Part shown: piece after piece, positions 20,101-29,015 of the stretch | Numbering within the stretch: the first letter of the stretch is position 1 | Layout: each line of letters starts with the position of its first letter | Source: Ephemerocybe angulata | Taxonomy: Eukaryota > Basidiomycota > Agaricomycetes > Agaricales > Psathyrellaceae | DNA length: 29,015 bases | Direction of reading: 5' to 3' | NCBI GenBank assembly: GCA_013368325.1 | Contig: JAACJK010000248.1 | Span: 1-29,015 of the forward strand | Position numbers and translations under genes: made by a program | The notes under the pieces: model-generated | Told to the model about the DNA's origin: nothing | The model's database searches: none | The model's input: only the letters and a program-made list of their open reading frames with translations

Positions 20101-23100
20101 TCCCAACTCGCTCGCTCTGTCCCCTGTCACATTCCAAACTACTCTCTTCCCCCTTTCCACCTCATCCGCGCTGTCTTTTCCTAAACCTCGCCCCAATGCA
20201 CTGCTTGCGTTCACATGATCTCTTTCTCACGTGCTGCCTCGCACGTTCACGTGTCACCCTCTCAAACTCTCCCTCGACCTCCCTGACCCTTGATCGACTT
20301 GCTTTCAAACGTCCGACCCTCTCCCTTACACTCCTCTCTGCCTGCATCATTTTCTTTCCAACCCCTCCCTCCATTTCGCATGCATCGAGCACATCCACGC
20401 TTCCCTAACTCTCCCCATTTTATTTCCTAAACCTCTCCCCAACGGACTCCACGTCTTGCACATGCATCTCTTCTCGCTTGCATACACACCTTGTTCTGTT
20501 TCCATTCAACCCGACGCAGTTGCCTTCCACGTTGTCTCCTAACCCTTGTCCAAACCTTTTCAACCATCTCCGCACACCGACTTGCTCCGTCGCACACCTT
20601 GACCTCATCCACGATGTATCCTAAACCTCGCCCTGACGCATGGCTTGCGTTCACATGATCTCTTTCTCACGCACTGCCTCGTGTGTTCCCGCGTCATCCT
20701 CTCGGACTTTCCCTCGATCTCCCTGAGCCTGCGATCCACCAACAACTCGCTTTCAAATGTTCAACCCTCTTCATTTCATTTCCATTCCCAAACCCTCTCC
20801 CTTGCCCTTCTCCGCCTGCACCATTTCCTTTCAAACGCCTCCTGCCATTGCGCATGCTTCAACGCCTCCCGTTCTCTCCATCTGATTCCCTAAACCTCTC
20901 CCGCACGGTCTGCTTGTGTTTCCTTTCAAACTCGGTTCAAACACCTCGCTCTCGTGCCATTTCCTAAACCTCTCCCAAACGGACTCCTCCCGGTATCGCA
21001 CATGCATCTCTTCTCGCTTGCATTTCCTTTCAAACACCTCGATCTGTTTCTATTCCATTTGTCTTCCGCATTGTCTCCTAACCCTTGTCCAAACGGTTTC
21101 AACCATCTCCGCACACCGCGACTTGCCACACTACGACCACTGCCTTGTCTCAATTTCCTAACCCTTTCCCGGATGCTCTCATTCCTCCGTGTTCTGCACA
21201 TACATCACTCCCACTTGACCCACCTGCATGTCTCAATCTTGCCAATCCATTGGTCTTCTGTGATGCCTAAACCTCGTCCGAACGGCCGCTCCCTTCCCCG
21301 ACCGCATCTGCAATTCCCACACCCACACCACATCATTTCCATCAACTGGATTTGATGACTCTTTCCCACCATTGTCCAAACGCCCTTGTTTATTCCCGTC
21401 ACATGCCCCTGCGATTCCCACACACATGCATCTCGCTCGGCGTCTCTCACCGCCACACGGCACCCATCTCTGTCCCCACACCCTTCATCCAAGATGCCCT
21501 GCCTAACCCACCTCCCAACTCGCTCGCTCTGTCCCCTGTCACATTCCAAACTACTCTCTTCCCCCTTTCCACCTCATCCGCGCTGTCTTTTCCTAAACCT
21601 CGCCCCAATGCACTGCTTGCGTTCACATGATCTCTTTCTCACGTGCTGCCTCGCACGTTCACGTGTCACCCTCTCAAACTCTCCCTCGACCTCCCTGACC
21701 CTTGATCGACTTGCTTTCAAACGTCCGACCCTCTCCCTTACACTCCTCTCTGCCTGCATCATTTTCTTTCCAACCCCTCCCTCCATTTCGCATGCATCGA
21801 GCACATCCACGCTTCCCTAACTCTCCCCATTTTATTTCCTAAACCTCTCCCCAACGGACTCCACGTCTTGCACATGCATCTCTTCTCGCTTGCATACACA
21901 CCTTGTTCTGTTTCCATTCAACCCGACGCAGTTGCCTTCCACGTTGTCTCCTAACCCTTGTCCAAACCTTTTCAACCATCTCCGCACACCGACTTGCTCC
22001 GTCGCACACCTTGACCTCATCCACGATGTATCCTAAACCTCGCCCTGACGCATGGCTTGCGTTCACATGATCTCTTTCTCACGCACTGCCTCGTGTGTTC
22101 CCGCGTCATCCTCTCGGACTTTCCCTCGATCTCCCTGAGCCTGCGATCCACCAACAACTCGCTTTCAAATGTTCAACCCTCTTCATTTCATTTCCATTCC
22201 CAAACCCTCTCCCTTGCCCTTCTCCGCCTGCACCATTTCCTTTCAAACGCCTCCTGCCATTGCGCATGCTTCAACGCCTCCCGTTCTCTCCATCTGATTC
22301 CCTAAACCTCTCCCGCACGGTCTGCTTGTGTTTCCTTTCAAACTCGGTTCAAACACCTCGCTCTCGTGCCATTTCCTAAACCTCTCCCAAACGGACTCCT
22401 CCCGGTATCGCACATGCATCTCTTCTCGCTTGCATTTCCTTTCAAACACCTCGATCTGTTTCTATTCCATTTGTCTTCCGCATTGTCTCCTAACCCTTGT
22501 CCAAACGGTTTCAACCATCTCCGCACACCGCGACTTGCCACACTACGACCACTGCCTTGTCTCAATTTCCTAACCCTTTCCCGGATGCTCTCATTCCTCC
22601 GTGTTCTGCACATACATCACTCCCACTTGACCCACCTGCATGTCTCAATCTTGCCAATCCATTGGTCTTCTGTGATGCCTAAACCTCGTCCGAACGGCCG
22701 CTCCCTTCCCCGACCGCATCTGCAATTCCCACACCCACACCACATCATTTCCATCAACTGGATTTGATGACTCTTTCCCACCATTGTCCAAACGCCCTTG
22801 TTTATTCCCGTCACATGCCCCTGCGATTCCCACACACATGCATCTCGCTCGGCGTCTCTCACCGCCACACGGCACCCATCTCTGTCCCCACACCCTTCAT
22901 CCAAGATGCCCTGCCTAACCCACCTCCCAACTCGCTCGCTCTGTCCCCTGTCACATTCCAAACTACTCTCTTCCCCCTTTCCACCTCATCCGCGCTGTCT
23001 TTTCCTAAACCTCGCCCCAATGCACTGCTTGCGTTCACATGATCTCTTTCTCACGTGCTGCCTCGCACGTTCACGTGTCACCCTCTCAAACTCTCCCTCG

Positions 23101-26100
23101 ACCTCCCTGACCCTTGATCGACTTGCTTTCAAACGTCCGACCCTCTCCCTTACACTCCTCTCTGCCTGCATCATTTTCTTTCCAACCCCTCCCTCCATTT
23201 CGCATGCATCGAGCACATCCACGCTTCCCTAACTCTCCCCATTTTATTTCCTAAACCTCTCCCCAACGGACTCCACGTCTTGCACATGCATCTCTTCTCG
23301 CTTGCATACACACCTTGTTCTGTTTCCATTCAACCCGACGCAGTTGCCTTCCACGTTGTCTCCTAACCCTTGTCCAAACCTTTTCAACCATCTCCGCACA
23401 CCGACTTGCTCCGTCGCACACCTTGACCTCATCCACGATGTATCCTAAACCTCGCCCTGACGCATGGCTTGCGTTCACATGATCTCTTTCTCACGCACTG
23501 CCTCGTGTGTTCCCGCGTCATCCTCTCGGACTTTCCCTCGATCTCCCTGAGCCTGCGATCCACCAACAACTCGCTTTCAAATGTTCAACCCTCTTCATTT
23601 CATTTCCATTCCCAAACCCTCTCCCTTGCCCTTCTCCGCCTGCACCATTTCCTTTCAAACGCCTCCTGCCATTGCGCATGCTTCAACGCCTCCCGTTCTC
23701 TCCATCTGATTCCCTAAACCTCTCCCGCACGGTCTGCTTGTGTTTCCTTTCAAACTCGGTTCAAACACCTCGCTCTCGTGCCATTTCCTAAACCTCTCCC
23801 AAACGGACTCCTCCCGGTATCGCACATGCATCTCTTCTCGCTTGCATTTCCTTTCAAACACCTCGATCTGTTTCTATTCCATTTGTCTTCCGCATTGTCT
23901 CCTAACCCTTGTCCAAACGGTTTCAACCATCTCCGCACACCGCGACTTGCCACACTACGACCACTGCCTTGTCTCAATTTCCTAACCCTTTCCCGGATGC
24001 TCTCATTCCTCCGTGTTCTGCACATACATCACTCCCACTTGACCCACCTGCATGTCTCAATCTTGCCAATCCATTGGTCTTCTGTGATGCCTAAACCTCG
24101 TCCGAACGGCCGCTCCCTTCCCCGACCGCATCTGCAATTCCCACACCCACACCACATCATTTCCATCAACTGGATTTGATGACTCTTTCCCACCATTGTC
24201 CAAACGCCCTTGTTTATTCCCGTCACATGCCCCTGCGATTCCCACACACATGCATCTCGCTCGGCGTCTCTCACCGCCACACGGCACCCATCTCTGTCCC
24301 CACACCCTTCATCCAAGATGCCCTGCCTAACCCACCTCCCAACTCGCTCGCTCTGTCCCCTGTCACATTCCAAACTACTCTCTTCCCCTTTCCACCTCAT
24401 CCGCGCTGTCTTTTCCTAAACCTCGCCCCAATGCACTGCTTGCGTTCACATGATCTCTTTCTCACGTGCTGCCTCGCACGTTCACGTGTCACCCTCTCAA
24501 ACTCTCCCTCGACCTCCCTGACCCTTGATCGACTTGCTTTCAAACGTCCGACCCTCTCCCTTACACTCCTCTCTGCCTGCATCATTTTCTTTCCAACCCC
24601 TCCCTCCATTTCGCATGCATCGAGCACATCCACGCTTCCCTAACTCTCCCCATTTTATTTCCTAAACCTCTCCCCAACGGACTCCACGTCTTGCACATGC
24701 ATCTCTTCTCGCTTGCATACACACCTTGTTCTGTTTCCATTCAACCCGACGCAGTTGCCTTCCACGTTGTCTCCTAACCCTTGTCCAAACCTTTTCAACC
24801 ATCTCCGCACACCGACTTGCTCCGTCGCACACCTTGACCTCATCCACGATGTATCCTAAACCTCGCCCTGACGCATGGCTTGCGTTCACATGATCTCTTT
24901 CTCACGCACTGCCTCGTGTGTTCCCGCGTCATCCTCTCGGACTTTCCCTCGATCTCCCTGAGCCTGCGATCCACCAACAACTCGCTTTCAAATGTTCAAC
25001 CCTCTTCATTTCATTTCCATTCCCAAACCCTCTCCCTTGCCCTTCTCCGCCTGCACCATTTCCTTTCAAACGCCTCCTGCCATTGCGCATGCTTCAACGC
25101 CTCCCGTTCTCTCCATCTGATTCCCTAAACCTCTCCCGCACGGTCTGCTTGTGTTTCCTTTCAAACTCGGTTCAAACACCTCGCTCTCGTGCCATTTCCT
25201 AAACCTCTCCCAAACGGACTCCTCCCGGTATCGCACATGCATCTCTTCTCGCTTGCATTTCCTTTCAAACACCTCGATCTGTTTCTATTCCATTTGTCTT
25301 CCGCATTGTCTCCTAACCCTTGTCCAAACGGTTTCAACCATCTCCGCACACCGCGACTTGCCACACTACGACCACTGCCTTGTCTCAATTTCCTAACCCT
25401 TTCCCGGATGCTCTCATTCCTCCGTGTTCTGCACATACATCACTCCCACTTGACCCACCTGCATGTCTCAATCTTGCCAATCCATTGGTCTTCTGTGATG
25501 CCTAAACCTCGTCCGAACGGCCGCTCCCTTCCCCGACCGCATCTGCAATTCCCACACCCACACCACATCATTTCCATCAACTGGATTTGATGACTCTTTC
25601 CCACCATTGTCCAAACGCCCTTGTTTATTCCGTCACATGCCCCTGCGATTCCCACACACATGCATCTCGCTCGGCGTCTCTCACCGCCACACGGCACCCA
25701 TCTCTGTCCCCACACCCTTCATCCAAGATGCCCTGCCTAACCCACCTCCCAACTCGCTCGCTCTGTCCCCTGTCACATTCCAAACTACTCTCTTCCCCCT
25801 TTCCACCTCATCCGCGCTGTCTTTTCCTAACCTCGCCCCAATGCACTGCTTGCGTTCACATGATCTCTTTCTCACGTGCTGCCTCGCACGTTCACGTGTC
25901 ACCCTCTCAAACTCTCCCTCGACCTCCCTGACCCTTGATCGACTTGCTTTCAAACGTCCGACCCTCTCCCTTACACTCCTCTCTGCCTGCATCATTTTCT
26001 TTCCAACCCCTCCCTCCATTTCGCATGCATCGAGCACATCCACGCTTCCCTAACTCTCCCCATTTTATTTCCTAAACCTCTCCCCAACGGACTCCACGTC

Positions 26101-27156
26101 TTGCACATGCATCTCTTCTCGCTTGCATACACACCTTGTTCTGTTTCCATTCAACCCGACGCAGTTGCCTTCCACGTTGTCTCCTAACCCTTGTCCAAAC
26201 CTTTTCAACCATCTCCGCACACCGACTTGCTCCGTCGCACACCTTGACCTCATCCACGATGTATCCTAAACCTCGCCCTGACGCATGGCTTGCGTTCACA
26301 TGATCTCTTTCTCACGCACTGCCTCGTGTGTTCCCGCGTCATCCTCTCGGACTTTCCCTCGATCTCCCTGAGCCTGCGATCCACCAACAACTCGCTTTCA
26401 AATGTTCAACCCTCTTCATTTCATTTCCATTCCCAAACCCTCTCCCTTGCCCTTCTCCGCCTGCACCATTTCCTTTCAAACGCCTCCTGCCATTGCGCAT
26501 GCTTCAACGCCTCCCGTTCTCTCCATCTGATTCCCTAAACCTCTCCCGCACGGTCTGCTTGTGTTTCCTTTCAAACTCGGTTCAAACACCTCGCTCTCGT
26601 GCCATTTCCTAAACCTCTCCCAAACGGACTCCTCCCGGTATCGCACATGCATCTCTTCTCGCTTGCATTTCCTTTCAAACACCTCGATCTGTTTCTATTC
26701 CATTTGTCTTCCGCATTGTCTCCTAACCCTTGTCCAAACGGTTTTCAACCATCTCCGCACACCGCGACTTGCCACACTACGACCACTGCCTTGTCTCAAT
26801 TTCCTAACCCTTTCCCGGATGCTCTCATTCCTCCGTGTTCTGCACATACATCACTCCCACTTGACCCACCTGCATGTCTCAATCTTGCCAATCCATTGGT
26901 CTTCTGTGATGCCTAAACCTCGTCCGAACGGCCGCTCCCTTCCCCGACCGCATCTGCAATTCCCACACCCACACCACATCATTTCCATCAACTGGATTTG
27001 ATGACTCTTTCCCACCATTGTCCAAACGCCCTTGTTTATTCCCGTCACATGCCCCTGCGATTCCCACACACATGCATCTCGCTCGGCGTCTCTCACCGCC
27101 ACACGGCACCCATCTCTGTCCCCACACCCTTCATCCAAGATGCCCTGCCTAACCCA

Positions 27157-29015
27157 CCCTCCCAACTCGCTCGCTCTGTGTCTTTTCCTAAACCTCGCCC
27201 CAATGCACTGCTTGCGTTCACATGATCTCTTTCTCACGTGCTGCCTCGCACGTTCACGTGTCACCCTCTCAAACTCTCCCTCGACCTCCCTGACCCTTGA
27301 TCGACTTGCTTTCAAACGTCCACCCTCTCCCTTACACTCCTCTCCACCTGCATCATTTTCTTTCCAACCCCTCCCTCCATTTCGCATGCATCGACCACAT
27401 CCACGCTTCCCTAACTCTCCCCATTTTATTTCCTAAACCTCTCCCCAACGGACTCCACGTCTTGCACATGCATCTCTTCTCGCTTGCATAAACACCTTGT
27501 TCTGTTTCCATTCAACCCGACACATTTGCCTTCCGCGTTGTCTCCTAACCCTTGTCCAAACGTTTTCAACCATCTCCGCACACCGACTTGCTCCGTCGCA
27601 CACCTTGACCTCATCCACGATGTATCCTAAACCTCGCCCTGACGCATGGCTTGCGTTCACATGATCTCTTTCTCACGCACTGCCTCGTGTGTTCCCGTGT
27701 CACCTCTCGGACTTTCCCTCGATCTCCCTGAGCCTGCGATCCACCAACAACTCGCTTTCAAATGTTCGACCCTCTTCATTTCATTTCCATTCCCAAACCC
27801 TCTCCCTTGCCCTTCTCCGCCTGCATCATTTCCTTTCAAACCTCCTGCCATTGCGCATGCTTCAACGCTCCCCGTTCTCTCCATCTGATTCCCTAAACCT
27901 CTCCCGCACGGTCTGCTTGTGTTTCCTTTCAAACTCGGTTCAAACACCTCGCTCTCGTTCCATTTCCTAAACCTCTCCCAAACGGACTCCCCGTATCGCA
28001 CATGCATCTCTTCTCGCTTGCCTTTCCTTTCAAACGCCTCGATCTGTTTCCATTCCATTTGTCTTCCGCATTGTCTCCTAACCCTTGTCCAAACGGTTTC
28101 AACCATCTCCGCACACCGCGACTCGCCACTCTACGACCACTGCCTTGTCTCAATTTCCTAACCCTTTCCCGGATGCTCTCATTCCTCCGTGTTCTGCACA
28201 TACATCACTCCCACTTGACCCACCAGCATGTCTCAATCTTGCCAATTCATTGATCTTCTGTGATGCCTAAACCTCGTCCGAACGGCCGCTCTCTTCCCCG
28301 ACCGCATCTGCAATTCCCACGCCCACACCACATCATTTCCATCAACTGATTTGATGACTCTTTCCCACCATTGTCCAAACGCCCTTGTTTATTCCCGTCA
28401 CATGCCCCTGCGATTCCCACACACATGCATCTCGCTCGGCGTCGTCTCTCACCGCCACCGGCACCCATCTCTGTCCCCACACCCTTCATCCAAGATGCCC
28501 TGCCTAACCCTCCTCCCAACTCACTCGCTCTGTCCCCTGTCACATTCCAAACTACTCTCTTCTCCCTTTCCACCTCATCCGCGCTGTCTTTTCCTAAACC
28601 TCGCCCCAATGCACTGCTTGCGTTCACATGATCTCTTTCTCACGTGCTGCCTCGCACGTTCACGTGTCACCCTCTCAAACTCTCCCTCGACCTCCCTGAC
28701 CCTTGATCGACTTGCTTTCAAACGTCCACCCTCTCCCTTACACTCCTCTCCACCTGCATCATTTTCTTTCCAACCCCTCCCTCCATTTCGCATGCATCGA
28801 CACATCCACGCTTCCCTAACTCTCCCATTTTATTTCCTAAACCTCTCCCCAACGGACTCCACGTCTTGCACATGCATCTCTTCTCGCTTGCATAACACCT
28901 TGTTCTGTTTCCATTCAACCCGACACATTTGCCTTCCGCGTTGTCTCCTAACCCTTGTCCAAACGTTTTCAACCATCTCCGCACACCGACTTGCTCCGTC
29001 GCACACCTTGACCTC
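27157..29015. repeat. Diverged right part of the satellite array
   Basis: Up to about 27155, unit 11 matches the consensus. From there on it carries substitutions and indels, many of which recur in unit 12 (for example CTCCACCTGCATC and GACACATTTGCCTTCCGCG in place of the consensus forms CTCTGCCTGCATC and GACGCAGTTGCCTTCCACG). Shared substitutions show that these two units belong to an older variant family rather than being random error. Several extra one-base deletions are also present. Confidence 0.8.

Larger units (their letters stand above)
12754..29015. repeat. 1412-bp satellite array, eleven full units and a partial twelfth
   Basis: Units begin (GCATGTCTCAATC) at 12754, 14166, 15578, 16990, 18402, 19814, 21226, 22638, 24050, 25461, 26872 and 28226. 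The first eight are 1412 bases long and look identical, with every shared reading frame translating the same. Units 9 and 10 are 1411 bases with only single-base indels (24386, 25628, 25829 and 26742 regions). Unit 11 is 1354 bases, with a 52-bp deletion near 27179 and many changes. Unit 12 is cut by the window end. The plus strand is rich in C and T and poor in G (13201-13260 has 26 C and 7 G). Small frames of 60-150 codons recur in all six frames with no ordinary coding features, so I annotate no genes here. Confidence 0.97.

Noticed and set aside
12880..28984. Recurrent 60-155-codon frames in the 1412-bp satellite (for example 144 codons at 14326-14760) as genes
   Set aside because: They occur in all frames, often overlapping on opposite strands, have biased low-complexity composition caused by the C-rich strand, begin mid-unit, and are broken in units 9-12 by one-base changes.

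Overview
The window looks like repeat-rich, heterochromatin-type DNA from a fungus, probably a basidiomycete (Agaricomycete). I infer this from two Ty3/gypsy LTR retrotransposons of fungal type, one with a chromodomain, from a TTAGGG-type telomeric motif, and from the absence of bacterial gene organisation. I find no host protein-coding gene, rRNA or tRNA that I can support.

Layout. (1) 1-6217, minus strand: a nearly complete chromodomain Ty3/gypsy element (a chromovirus, here 'element 1'). It has 45 bp of the 3' LTR, a polypurine tract, pol (protease, RT, RNase H, integrase, chromodomain), gag with two zinc knuckles, a leader and the 5' LTR. (2) 6218-8230, plus strand: the 3' part of a second Ty3/gypsy element ('element 2'), whose pol was interrupted by element 1. 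It holds RNase H and most of integrase, then an abrupt switch to a gag-like zinc-knuckle tail, a polypurine tract and a 371-bp 3' LTR (7860-8230). (3) 8231 to about 12450: about 56 tandem copies of a 75-bp minisatellite, starting at the very base after the LTR, followed by decayed monomers to about 12650. (4) 12740-12753: a short interstitial telomere-like tract, AACCCTAACCCTAA. (5) 12754-29015: a satellite of 1412-bp units, with eight apparently identical copies, two copies of 1411 bp, one of 1354 bp with many changes, and a partial twelfth. Each 1412-bp unit is itself a trimer of diverged blocks of about 434, 440 and 538 bp.

How the parts relate. The order of events can be read from the nesting: minisatellite array, then insertion of element 2 into it, then insertion of element 1 into element 2. 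Element 1 has a chromodomain with an intact aromatic cage, which fits integration into heterochromatin. The telomeric motif, placed exactly at the edge of the satellite, and the C-rich telomere-like boxes inside every satellite unit suggest a subtelomeric or former chromosome-end origin. The long open frames in both tandem arrays are products of the repeat structure and I do not annotate them as genes. The single-base breaks in the pol of element 1 all go in the same direction and fall at short homopolymers, so assembly indels are a serious alternative to true decay.
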